Assembly: GCA_034506395.1 (NCBI GenBank) | Contig: JAPDPQ010000025.1 | Coordinates: 1 to 64,000 of the forward strand | Direction: 5' to 3' | Length of the DNA stretch: 64,000 nucleotides | Origin: a candidate division KSB1 bacterium | GTDB lineage: Bacteria > Zhuqueibacterota > Zhuqueibacteria > Thermofontimicrobiales > Thermofontimicrobiaceae | Shown: positions 1 to 7,960 of the stretch, piece after piece | Position numbering within the stretch: position 1 is the stretch's first letter | How the letters are laid out: the number at the start of each line of letters is the position of its first letter | Translations under genes and position numbers: made by a program | The notes under the pieces: generated by a model | Told to the model about the DNA's origin: nothing | The model's database searches: none | Seen by the model: only the letters and a program-made list of their open reading frames with translations

Positions 1-675
1 AATTGCAATGTCCTTTTTCATCCCAATAACAGAATCATACGGACCAGTCATCCCCACATCCGTGATGTACGCAGTGCCATGATTAAGAATTGTCTCATCT
101 GATGTCTGGACATGGGTATGGGTCCCAATCACTGCGCTTACTTTTCCGTCAAGATACCAGCCCATCGCCCTTTTTTCAGCCGTCGCTTCGGCGTGGAAAT
201 CAACGATAATGATCGGAGTTACTTGCCTAATTTTATGGATTTCTTCTTTAACAGTTCGAAAGGGACAATCGATCGGATACATGAAAGTTCGGCCCTGAAT
301 ATTGATCACTCCGATCTTTATGCCTGGTGCAATGTCAGCAATGATAGACCCTCTACCGCTCGCACCAAAAGGGTAGTTAAGCGGTCTTATTATTCTATGC
401 TGATTGGTGTTCAATAATTTCTGAAAACCATATCGTTCAAAAATATGGTTTCCTGTGGTAATGACATCAATGCCATTGGAGAAATATTGTTGCGCGATAT
501 TTTCAGTCAACCCCTTTCCTGCAGCACCATTCTCCCCATTGGCGATACAAAAATCAATCTGATATTTATCTCTCAGGCTTTTTACAGTGCTTTTAATGAT
601 TGATAAGCCAGGGTTCCCAATAATATCTGCAATAAACAATATCTTTATATTTTTTTTGTTTTGAAATTGGGGCAT
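1..675 (-). CDS. ymdB: YmdB-family metallophosphoesterase (partial, C-terminus outside window)
   Basis: The translation from the ATG at 675 gives about 225 codons and runs off the window edge, so the last ~40 residues of a ~265-residue family are missing. Visible family signatures are an N-terminal metal-binding FIADIIGNPG, a GNHIFER segment, VDFHAEATAEK and GTHTHVQTSDE, all typical of TIGR00282/YmdB calcineurin-like phosphoesterases. Members bind two metals and hydrolyse cyclic mononucleotides such as 2',3'-cAMP. In Bacillus, YmdB affects biofilm decisions and RNase Y-linked processes. Here it follows rny by about 46 bp in the same orientation, a pairing common in other phyla, so co-transcription is likely. 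The plus-strand frame at 112-417 is its shadow. Confidence 0.9.
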   Translation of the reverse strand, partial: MPQFQNKKNIKILFIADIIGNPGLSIIKSTVKSLRDKYQIDFCIANGENGAAGKGLTENIAQQYFSNGIDVITTGNHIFERYGFQKLLNTNQHRIIRPLNYPFGASGRGSIIADIAPGIKIGVINIQGRTFMYPIDCPFRTVKEEIHKIRQVTPIIIVDFHAEATAEKRAMGWYLDGKVSAVIGTHTHVQTSDETILNHGTAYITDVGMTGPYDSVIGMKKDIAI

Positions 676-721
676 AATATAAAAAATATTTTCTTAAAAT
701 CAAACAAAAATTTGAACATTT

Positions 722-2284
722 TTATTTCGCATAATTGATCGCTCGATATTCTCTAATCACTGTTACCTTTATCTGGCCAGGATATTCCATCTCAGCTTGG
801 ATTTTGCTTGCGATATCAGAAGCAAGTTGATCTGCCATTGCATCATCAATTTGTTCATGCTCGACAATGACTCTGACTTCCCGACCAGCTTGTATCGCAT
901 AGGTTTTTACTACGCCATTGAATGATTCTGCTAATTGTTCTAATTTTTGAAGCCGTTTTACATAACCTTCTAGGGTTTCTCTTCGAGCGCCAGGTCGCGA
1001 GCCAGAAATGGCATCTGCTGCTTGAACCAATATGCTGATAGGTGAAATCGGCTCAACATCTTCATGATGGCATGCAATGGCATTGATTACGACAGGATGC
1101 TCTTTATATTTTTTTGCGATTTCAGCGCCGATTTCGGTGTGGGTGCCTTCGGTTGTTTTGTCGATCGCCTTTCCAATATCATGCAACAGTCCCGCTCGCT
1201 TTGCCAAGGAGGCATCAAGACCGAGATCAGCTGCCATCAGCCCAGCGAGAAATGAAACCTCTTTAGCGTGTTGCAGCACATTCTGTCCATAGCTGGTTCG
1301 GTAATTCAACTTCCCCAACAACTTCACCAATTCAGGATGGACGTTATGGACGCCACATTCTAAAAGAGCTTGTTCTCCGATCTCTACAATTTTCTCCTCC
1401 ATTTCTTTTTTAGTTTTTTCGACTACCTCCTCTATTCTCGCTGGATGGATTCTCCCATCTGCAATCAGTTTCTCGAGCGAAATTCTGGCAATTTCTCGGC
1501 GTAGCGGGTCAAATCCCGATAATATCACTGCTTCTGGTGTATCATCGACAATCACCTCGATGCCTGTTGCAGTTTCAAATGAACGAATGTTTCTACCTTC
1601 ACGTCCAATTATGCGCCCTTTCATTTCATCATTCGGGAGATTGACAACGGAAACAGTGGTTTCAACCGAATGATCTGCCGCAGTACGCTGAATTGCCTGG
1701 ATTATTATCTCTTTAGCTTCTTTTGTCGCATTTTGTCGAGCTTGATCCTTAATATCTTTTATGATTTGAGCGGCTTCTTGCTTTGCTTTTGTTATCAGAC
1801 TTTCCATTAATATTTTTTTCGCTTCTTCATTCGATATTCCCGATATCTTTTCCAGCTTCTCGGTTTGTTCTTGAATCAATTTTTCCAATTCAGCTTCGCG
1901 CTTGGTAATTTTGCTCTCTCGTTCAATTAAGGATCTCTCAAGATTAGCTAACTTCTTCTCTTTATTGGTCAGCAAATCAACCTTTCGATCCATATTAATT
2001 TCGCGGTTGGCAAGCTGTTTTTCCAACTTAGCAAGCTCATTGCGCCGTGCCCTTGTTTCGTTTTCAAAATTCTGTTTGAGTTTTAACCACTCATCTTTTA
2101 CCTCTAACAATTTTTCTTTCTTCAGCGTGTTTGCGGTATTTTCAGCATCCTTAATTATTTTTTCAGCGAGTTTCTCTGCATTAGCAATTTTTGCTTGTCC
2201 AATCCTTTTATTTGAAAACCATCCGCTGATGAAGGAAACTATTGCTATTGCGATCCCAACTATTATCAGCCAATATATTTCCAT
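722..2284 (-). CDS. rny: Ribonuclease Y
   Basis: This 520-residue protein has the complete RNase Y architecture. There is an N-terminal membrane anchor (about residues 5-22), a long charged coiled coil (about 30-145), a KH RNA-binding domain with the GREG loop at 227-230, and an HD hydrolase domain with the His-Asp pair at 368-369 in LLHDIGKA and an upstream His near 339. RNase Y is a membrane-tethered endoribonuclease that starts mRNA turnover. Length matches the family. It lies downstream of zapA and a candidate structured RNA and just upstream of ymdB, all on the minus strand. The ATG at 2284 is the natural start because the anchor follows immediately. Confidence 0.97.
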   Translation of the reverse strand: MEIYWLIIVGIAIAIVSFISGWFSNKRIGQAKIANAEKLAEKIIKDAENTANTLKKEKLLEVKDEWLKLKQNFENETRARRNELAKLEKQLANREINMDRKVDLLTNKEKKLANLERSLIERESKITKREAELEKLIQEQTEKLEKISGISNEEAKKILMESLITKAKQEAAQIIKDIKDQARQNATKEAKEIIIQAIQRTAADHSVETTVSVVNLPNDEMKGRIIGREGRNIRSFETATGIEVIVDDTPEAVILSGFDPLRREIARISLEKLIADGRIHPARIEEVVEKTKKEMEEKIVEIGEQALLECGVHNVHPELVKLLGKLNYRTSYGQNVLQHAKEVSFLAGLMAADLGLDASLAKRAGLLHDIGKAIDKTTEGTHTEIGAEIAKKYKEHPVVINAIACHHEDVEPISPISILVQAADAISGSRPGARRETLEGYVKRLQKLEQLAESFNGVVKTYAIQAGREVRVIVEHEQIDDAMADQLASDIASKIQAEMEYPGQIKVTVIREYRAINYAK

Positions 2285-2427
2285 TACGCCTCCAATTTTT
2301 CATCATGAAAGATTTCGATAGCTATGAAACAATCTTTAATTTTTTTATTTAAGATAGCCAGAAGTTCTTTTAAAAAGAAATTATCACCTGCTTTGGTATC
2401 AAATGGAAATGCTGCAATCGGAGCGAC

Positions 2428-2558
2428 AAAAAAACCCTGTTTTTAGTATTTTTTTAGAAAGCAGATGCATTCTCTCCGCATGAGACACATCGATAAAGCG
2501 AAAAAAACTAGCACCGATGATCAGAGCGGCTGAATGCAAAAAATAACTTAAAACAGGG
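2428..2558 (-). ncRNA. ssrS: Candidate 6S-like regulatory RNA between zapA and rny
   Basis: Read on the minus strand, a rod-like RNA of about 124 nt starts 17 nt after the zapA stop. Its ends form a long closing helix (CCCUGUUUUAAG at 2558-2547 against the arm ending in AAAACAGGG at 2435), followed by a run of seven U (2434-2428). Inside are further perfect helices in register: GCAUUC/GAAUGC (2537-2532 with 2472-2467), CCGC/GCGG (2529-2526 with 2479-2476) and CAUCG/CGAUG (2519-2515 with 2492-2488). These are separated by asymmetric internal loops. This resembles 6S RNA, which mimics an open promoter and sequesters RNA polymerase. In gammaproteobacteria the 6S gene also sits directly after zapA. 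The alternative is a large intrinsic terminator. The family assignment is inference. Confidence 0.6.
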
Positions 2559-2575
2559 ATAATCAGGCCTGCAAC

Positions 2576-2890
2576 CTAAGATTCAGTTGAGAGGTTCTTT
2601 AAACACTCATCCAGGTCAGCATTTAATTTTTTTATTCTCTCATTAAATTCGGCTTCAGAAATCGCTGATGTTGTTTTTTCTCTCTCTTTAAAGAGCTCAT
2701 CTGCTATGTTCAAGGCTGCTAAAATTGAGACTTTCAGGGAAGAGTCAATAGTGATATTCCGACTGACTTCCCTCATTTTGCTATCAACATAGTGAGCTAC
2801 TTTTTTTATATACTCAACATCTGTTGTTCCCTTGATTGGGTATTCTGTTCCGTAAATATTGACCTTGATTATGTTATATTCATCACTCAT
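2576..2890 (-). CDS. zapA: Cell division protein ZapA
   Basis: This 104-residue protein has the ZapA fold signature: an N-terminal beta segment with VNIYGTEYPIKGT, a YIKKVAHYVDSKMRE helix, an ALNIADELF helix and a charged C-terminal coiled coil. ZapA binds FtsZ protofilaments and cross-links them in the Z ring. Length is typical. It follows a small coiled-coil gene (2970-3242) and precedes a candidate 6S-like RNA and rny. Context within the pheST-to-rny block supports the call. Confidence 0.9.
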   Translation of the reverse strand: MSDEYNIIKVNIYGTEYPIKGTTDVEYIKKVAHYVDSKMREVSRNITIDSSLKVSILAALNIADELFKEREKTTSAISEAEFNERIKKLNADLDECLKNLSTES

Positions 2891-2969
2891 TTGGCCTAAT
2901 TCGTATTTTGGATTCAGCTATGAATAAACAAGTGCCGCTCGGATCATCAATGGACTTATTCAATCTGGG

Positions 2970-3242
2970 TTATCGGATTGTCTCTAATTTCTCCAGCATT
3001 TGTTGAATCTTTTGGCGAATTTTTCTCTCTTTTTCTTTGTAATGCGAAAGCTGTTGCGAACTATTGTCCTCGATCACGCTTCGATTTTTCAGTTCATTGA
3101 TCATCAGTTCCATTTGTTGAACTTGTCCAATGAGGTTTCGGTTCTCTTGGACTAATTTTTGATTCTCTCGCGCTAATTTGTGAATTATCCCGATAGCGCG
3201 GCGAATGTTTTCCTCGAGTTTCGACAGCTCGGCATAGTCCAT
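2970..3242 (-). CDS. Small coiled-coil protein, ZapB-like
   Basis: A 90-residue, almost entirely helical heptad-repeat protein with no membrane segment or signal peptide. It starts MDYAELSKLEENIRRAI and continues with Gln/Asn/Glu-rich coiled coil. Size, composition and position directly upstream of zapA are those of ZapB-type division proteins, which bind ZapA at midcell. Coiled coils carry little family-specific signal, so the functional link rests mainly on position, 79 bp from zapA and 18 bp after pheT. It could also be another coiled-coil partner of the divisome. Confidence 0.7.
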   Translation of the reverse strand: MDYAELSKLEENIRRAIGIIHKLARENQKLVQENRNLIGQVQQMELMINELKNRSVIEDNSSQQLSHYKEKERKIRQKIQQMLEKLETIR

Positions 3243-3260
3243 GACAAAAATCCTGAATAG

Positions 3261-5648
3261 TTAAGCTCGTAATTGCGCATTGATCTTTAAATTCAGAGAT
3301 TCAATAATGCGCTTAAGGTCGGCGTCCGCTTCCTTCTCGGTTAGCGTCCGCTCAGATGAAGAAAAGGTTAGCGAGAATGTGAGACTTTTCTTATTATCTG
3401 GTATCTGCTTTCCCTTATAAAGATCAAACAGCTGAACCGATTTTAAAAATTGTCCACCAAATTCCCAGATGATCTTTTCGATTTCATTTGCCGGCATATG
3501 CTCGTCTACAACGATCGAAATGTCTCTTTTTATCGCAGGAAACTTCGGCAATGGTTGAAACTTATTATTAAAAACGCAATTTTCAAAGAGCACCTGATAA
3601 TCCAATTCAGCGATAAATAGATCATTCTCAATATCAGCCAATTTTAGCAACTCTGAAGATAGAGCGCCAATATAGCCAAAGATGCGGCCGTGCAGTATCA
3701 AATCAACAGATCTGCTGTCAAGAAATTTTCGCGTTGATCGCTGATATTCAAAATTAGATATTTTCAGGCGTTCCAGCAGCGAAAAAACATCACCTTTTAA
3801 ATCATAAAAGCTTGAGGCTCTAGGTTGTTGGAGCCAATTACTGCTCGTTGTATTACCGGTTCTCAAAAGTGATATTTTTTGTAATTCCTGCGATTGCAAG
3901 CTCTCCTGATCTGACCAGTAGAATACGTTTCCGATTTCAAATAGCATGAGATCGTTTTGATAACGATTCATGTTCCATTTGCTCACCTGAATTAAACCAG
4001 GAATTAAGCTTGTTCTTAGCACACCGAGCTCTTCATTAATCGGATTTCTCAGATGAATCGCAGGAAAATCACAAAATTTTTCTGCCCATTTTTGCTGAAT
4101 TAAACTATGGGTCAGTACTTCTTGAAAGCCCATACCAAACAAAAAATCGCGTAGCATTTGATTAAATTTTTCGCGTTTGTTCTCAGGTTGCGTTAGGCAG
4201 ATGAAAGAATAGTTCGATGGTTCGATGCGATCGTAACCATAAACCCTGGCAATTTCTTCGATCAAATCGACTTCTCGTTCGATATCGACTCTAAAGGAGG
4301 GAACATCAACATTGAGAACATTGCTGGAGGCGCTTGATTTCATTTCTAATCTGCTAAGGATGTCAATTGCCTGCTCTTTGCTGATCGATGTCCCTAAGAG
4401 ATGATTGATTCTTTCCACCCTTAATTTTATCTTTCGCATGGGAATTGGGTGATTGCAGCAATCAACGCATCCCGCTGCGATTTTCGCACCAGCTAATTGA
4501 GCAAGCAAATCAGCTGCTCGATCTATTGCATATCTTTGGCCTTCAGGATCGACCCCTCGCTCGAAGCGCTGCGATGAGTCTGTGGAAATTCCCAACAATT
4601 TCGAAGTCTTGCGGATGTTGCTTGGATCAAAATAGGCGCTCTCCAGCAACACGCGTGTGGTAGAGTCTGAAATTTCAGAATTCAATCCCCCCATAATTCC
4701 CGCCAAAGCGACTGGCTTTTTGCCATCGCAGATGAGTAACGAATTTGATGTCAAACTATGGATTTTCCCATCCAGCGTGACAAATTGCTCCCCAGAACGA
4801 GCATGTCGGACAATGATCTGTTGCCCTTCTAATAGATCATAATCGAATGCATGTAAGGGCTGGCCAGTCTCCATCATGACATAATTTGTTACGTCAACAA
4901 CATTGTTGATGGATCGTAGTCCCACCGCTTCAAGCTTTTTGACGAGCCACCAGGGAGAAGGAGCAACCTTAACCTGTTCAAGGTAACGAGCTACGTACCG
5001 CGGACAGCTCTCTGGGTTCAATATATTTACATGAATAAAATCTGCGGTTTTTATCTCGGGTGCCTCTTGAAGAGCGACCGCTGGCTTGCTAAGCTGGGAA
5101 CGAGTGATCGCAGCTATTTCTCTGGCAATCCCAATGACACCGAGGCAATCGGGGCGATTGGGAGTGACATTAATTTCGATAACGACTTCCCCCCTGCCCA
5201 ATACGGTTTTCAAATCCTGACCTATCTCAGCATTTTCATCTAATTCCATGATGATTTCGCTTTGGTGGGATAAGCCAAGCTCAGCTCCTGAGCAAATCAT
5301 CCCAGGAGAATCATAACCATGAATATTTGCGGCTTCAACAATGATATTTCCTGGGAGTTTTGCCCCCACTAAAGCCACTGGAACGTTGAGCCCAGGGACG
5401 ACATTAGGGGCCCCACACACCAGAGCTAATGAATCACGTCCGACATCAACCTTGCAGATGCTTAGATTCGATTTGTGCGGATGCGGGTGAACATCAATAA
5501 TTTTCCCCACAACCACATTTTCAAACTCATAGTCGATCTCTTGGACACTTTCTACCTCCAGCCCCAACATGGTCAATCGTTGAGCGATTTCATGGGCAGG
5601 AAGAGAAAAATCGACATATTGTTTCAGCCAGTCAACGGTTACCTTCAA
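3261..5648 (-). CDS. pheT: Phenylalanine--tRNA ligase beta subunit
   Basis: The 795-residue product is full length for bacterial PheT. It has an N-terminal EMAP-like tRNA-binding domain (about residues 40-150), the B3/B4 editing region, a B5 domain, the catalytic-like core with LRTSLIPGL, and a C-terminal FDX-ACB anticodon-binding domain with FPAIKRDISIVVDE. It pairs with PheS to charge tRNA-Phe. The start is TTG at 5648, with GGAGAG about 8 nt upstream and no in-frame ATG nearby that keeps MKVTVDWLKQYV. pheS lies 143 bp upstream in the same direction, a wider gap than in many operons, but I see no terminator there. Confidence 0.97.
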   Translation of the reverse strand: MKVTVDWLKQYVDFSLPAHEIAQRLTMLGLEVESVQEIDYEFENVVVGKIIDVHPHPHKSNLSICKVDVGRDSLALVCGAPNVVPGLNVPVALVGAKLPGNIIVEAANIHGYDSPGMICSGAELGLSHQSEIIMELDENAEIGQDLKTVLGRGEVVIEINVTPNRPDCLGVIGIAREIAAITRSQLSKPAVALQEAPEIKTADFIHVNILNPESCPRYVARYLEQVKVAPSPWWLVKKLEAVGLRSINNVVDVTNYVMMETGQPLHAFDYDLLEGQQIIVRHARSGEQFVTLDGKIHSLTSNSLLICDGKKPVALAGIMGGLNSEISDSTTRVLLESAYFDPSNIRKTSKLLGISTDSSQRFERGVDPEGQRYAIDRAADLLAQLAGAKIAAGCVDCCNHPIPMRKIKLRVERINHLLGTSISKEQAIDILSRLEMKSSASSNVLNVDVPSFRVDIEREVDLIEEIARVYGYDRIEPSNYSFICLTQPENKREKFNQMLRDFLFGMGFQEVLTHSLIQQKWAEKFCDFPAIHLRNPINEELGVLRTSLIPGLIQVSKWNMNRYQNDLMLFEIGNVFYWSDQESLQSQELQKISLLRTGNTTSSNWLQQPRASSFYDLKGDVFSLLERLKISNFEYQRSTRKFLDSRSVDLILHGRIFGYIGALSSELLKLADIENDLFIAELDYQVLFENCVFNNKFQPLPKFPAIKRDISIVVDEHMPANEIEKIIWEFGGQFLKSVQLFDLYKGKQIPDNKKSLTFSLTFSSSERTLTEKEADADLKRIIESLNLKINAQLRA

Positions 5649-5791
5649 AGAAAATTCTCTCCAGAAAAAATGGATCCAATATCTGATATTGTTTGCTTAA
5701 ATTATTCCGAGTTTTTCGGAAGCATGAAATGCTAATTGGTATTAAATTTTTGAGGCTTAGTTCACAAGCTTTTAAGATGAAAAGCTGAAAA

Positions 5792-6820
5792 CTAAAATTG
5801 ATTCAAAAAGCGTAGGTCATTTTCGAAGAAGGTTCGGATGTCATCTATTCCATATTTCAGCATGGCAATTCGCTCTACGCCCATCCCAAAGGCATAGCCC
5901 GTATATTTTTCGCTATCGTAATTGACGAATTGAAATACGGCAGGATCTACCATTCCAGCGCCAGAAATTTCCAACCAGCCAGTACCTTTGCAGACATTAC
6001 ATCCTTTTCCGCCGCAGATGATACAGGAGAAATCGTATTCAGCACTTGGCTCTGTAAACGGGAAAAAGCTGGGCCGAAATCGAATTTTCATTTCTGAGCC
6101 AAACAATCGCTTTGCAAAAGCATTAATAACCCCTTTCAGATCCGCGAAGGTCACACCAACATCCACACAAAGGCCTTCAACTTGGTGAAAAACTGGGGAA
6201 TGGGTTGCATCCGGTGTGTCCTTACGATAGCATTTTCCCGGTGCAATCATTCGAACGGGCGGAGACATTCGTTCCATCGTTCGAATTTGCACTGGTGAGG
6301 TATGGGTACGAAGCAAAAGCTTATCTGTAATATAGAATGTATCTTGAAGATCCCGTGAAGGGTGATTTTCTGGGATGTTTAAAGCTTCGAAATTATAGTA
6401 ATCTGTTTCCAGCTCGGGCCCAGTTTCCACAACAAATCCCAGACTGATAAAGATACTTTTTATTTCATCCAAAACTTGATTAATTGGATGCTTGGTCCCG
6501 ATCTTTGCTGGCACTCCTGGCAGGGTTACATCAAAAAAATCTACTGATCTGCCTCGTGGCGTCAATTCCTTTGCTTTTTGCTCTATGCTTTCTTGAATAT
6601 AACTCTTCAAAAGGTTCAGCTTTTTTCCCACTTTTGGACGATCGTCCTGGGATAAGCTGCCCATTAGATTAAAATACGAAGCCAGTTCACCCTTTCTGCC
6701 AAGAAATAATATCCGAACCTCTTCTAATTGTCGTTCATCAGCGACCTGTTCGATTTTATCTAAAAATCGCTGCTTTAATAAGTCAACTTGCTTTTCTATG
6801 TCGCTTAAAGCCTGTGCCAT
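5792..6820 (-). CDS. pheS: Phenylalanine--tRNA ligase alpha subunit
   Basis: The 342-residue protein carries the N-terminal coiled-coil tRNA-binding arm and class II synthetase motifs. These include GPELETDYYNFEALN, HPSRDLQDTFY, a motif-2 segment with LLRTHTSPVQIR and the C-terminal motif 3 GMGVERIAML. It forms the alpha2-beta2 enzyme with PheT. It begins 8 bp after rplT, so it belongs to the infC-rpmI-rplT-pheS chain seen in many bacteria. A CxxC-CxxC segment (CIICGGKGCNVCKGTGW) inside the catalytic domain, common in some lineages, is present. Confidence 0.98.
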   Translation of the reverse strand: MAQALSDIEKQVDLLKQRFLDKIEQVADERQLEEVRILFLGRKGELASYFNLMGSLSQDDRPKVGKKLNLLKSYIQESIEQKAKELTPRGRSVDFFDVTLPGVPAKIGTKHPINQVLDEIKSIFISLGFVVETGPELETDYYNFEALNIPENHPSRDLQDTFYITDKLLLRTHTSPVQIRTMERMSPPVRMIAPGKCYRKDTPDATHSPVFHQVEGLCVDVGVTFADLKGVINAFAKRLFGSEMKIRFRPSFFPFTEPSAEYDFSCIICGGKGCNVCKGTGWLEISGAGMVDPAVFQFVNYDSEKYTGYAFGMGVERIAMLKYGIDDIRTFFENDLRFLNQF

Positions 6821-6828
6821 TGGTTGAT

Positions 6829-7176
6829 CTATGCCTCAAGCTGCTGAACTAAGAGTTCGAATGATTTCGGGTCTTTTACGGCCATGTCGGCCAAAACTTT
6901 TCGATTCAGTTGAATATCTTTTTTGCGCAATGCATTCATAAAAGTCGAATAATTGAGACCAAATTTTCGAACAGCGGCATTAATACGAGTAATCCATAAA
7001 CTCCGAAATTGGCCTTTTCGCTTCCTTCGATCTCGATAAGAATATAGGAGCGCTTTCTCGACTGCTTCTTTCGCGGTCTTTAATAAGCGATGCTTTCCTC
7101 CAAAATAGCCCTTGGCAGCTTTCAAAATTTTTTTGCGTCGACGATGCGAAGGTACACTATATTTTGATCTGGGCAT
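6829..7176 (-). CDS. rplT: 50S ribosomal protein L20
   Basis: A 115-residue basic protein with the L20 hallmarks [41 protein letters not shown] (here [16 protein letters not shown]) and [21 protein letters not shown]20 is an early assembly protein of the large subunit and in several bacteria represses its own operon. No obvious L20-binding leader is visible between infC and rpmI here. It lies 18 bp after rpmI and 8 bp before pheS. Confidence 0.98.
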   Translation of the reverse strand: MPRSKYSVPSHRRRKKILKAAKGYFGGKHRLLKTAKEAVEKALLYSYRDRRKRKGQFRSLWITRINAAVRKFGLNYSTFMNALRKKDIQLNRKVLADMAVKDPKSFELLVQQLEA

Positions 7177-7194
7177 ATCCCCTCCGATTTTCTA

Positions 7195-7389
7195 TCACGC
7201 TAAAATTAAACTCTTCACTCTTTTTAGATCCGCCTTTGAAACCAAAAGTGGCTTTCTCAGATTTCTTTTTCGTTTCCTGGTCTTTGATGTTAAGATATGG
7301 CTCTTAAAAGCTTGGAATCGCTTTACCTTCCCTGATCCAGTTAATTGATATCTTTTTTTTGCACTTCGTTTGCTTTTCATTTTTGGCAT
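7195..7389 (-). CDS. rpmI: 50S ribosomal protein L35
   Basis: A 64-residue, strongly basic protein starting [24 protein letters not shown], with the [20 protein letters not shown] tail of L35. Length is standard. It sits between infC (14 bp upstream) and rplT (18 bp downstream) in the classical infC-rpmI-rplT order. Confidence 0.97.
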   Translation of the reverse strand: MPKMKSKRSAKKRYQLTGSGKVKRFQAFKSHILTSKTRKRKRNLRKPLLVSKADLKRVKSLILA

Positions 7390-7403
7390 GCTATTTACCC
7401 CAA

Positions 7404-7913
7404 TTATTTCTTAATTAGAAAAACGACCATGTTCCGACCTTCAAATTGAGGTTCACCCTCCAGTTTGGCAACATCTGATAATTCCTGAGTGACACGCGCA
7501 ATGAGCTGTTCGCCAAACTCTTTATGTGCGATTTGTCTCCCTTTGAAAATGATATTGAATTTTACTTTGTCACCTTGCTCGATGAACTTCCTTGCATGTT
7601 TTATTTTAAAATCAATGTCGTGTTGCTCGATCTTGGGACTTAATCGAATCTCTTTTACCTGAATCGTATGTTGCTTCCGTTTTTGAATCTTCTCTTTTTT
7701 GCTTTGTTCGTATCGATATTTGCCATAATCCATGATCTTGCAAACCGGTGGATCGGCAGTCGGCACGATTTCAACAAGATCTAGGCCAGCGGCCAAGGCA
7801 AGTCGGTTCGCTTCAGCAATCTTTAAAATCCCAATTTGATTGCCATCTGCACCGATTACTCTAACTTGAGGGCTGGTGATTTGCTCGTTGACCCGTACTT
7901 CTTTTTTTTTGAT
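7404..7913 (-). CDS. infC: Translation initiation factor IF-3 with AUC start codon
   Basis: The protein is 169 residues if it starts at the ATC codon at 7913. It then begins [28 protein letters not shown], the conserved IF-3 N-domain, and ends with the C-domain [11 protein letters not shown]. There is no ATG, GTG or TTG in frame between this point and an in-frame TGA upstream. A strong GGGGAGGG Shine-Dalgarno lies about 6 nt before the ATC. AUU/AUC starts are a known feature of infC, allowing IF-3 to repress its own translation by rejecting non-canonical start codons. The first conventional start (TTG at 7796) would remove most of the N-domain. It lies 47 bp after thrS. Confidence 0.95.
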   Translation of the reverse strand: MKKKEVRVNEQITSPQVRVIGADGNQIGILKIAEANRLALAAGLDLVEIVPTADPPVCKIMDYGKYRYEQSKKEKIQKRKQHTIQVKEIRLSPKIEQHDIDFKIKHARKFIEQGDKVKFNIIFKGRQIAHKEFGEQLIARVTQELSDVAKLEGEPQFEGRNMVVFLIKK

Positions 7914-7917
7914 AACA

Positions 7918-7925
7918 GACCCTCC
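7918..7925 (-). promoter_or_regulatory. Shine-Dalgarno fixing the AUC start of infC
   Basis: On the minus strand the sequence GGGGAGGG precedes the ATC codon at 7913 with short, normal spacing. It is among the strongest ribosome-binding sites in the window and decides the non-canonical start. Confidence 0.75.
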
Positions 7926-7960
7926 CCAAAAGTTTAATTCAATTTTTATTCAGTGATGTT

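Noticed and set aside
112..417. Plus-strand frame of 101 codons
   Set aside because: It lies antisense to the ymdB gene, whose protein matches the family; no ribosome-binding site.
1902..2321. Plus-strand frame of 139 codons
   Set aside because: Antisense to the coiled-coil part of RNase Y; low-complexity hydrophobic translation produced by the complementary strand.
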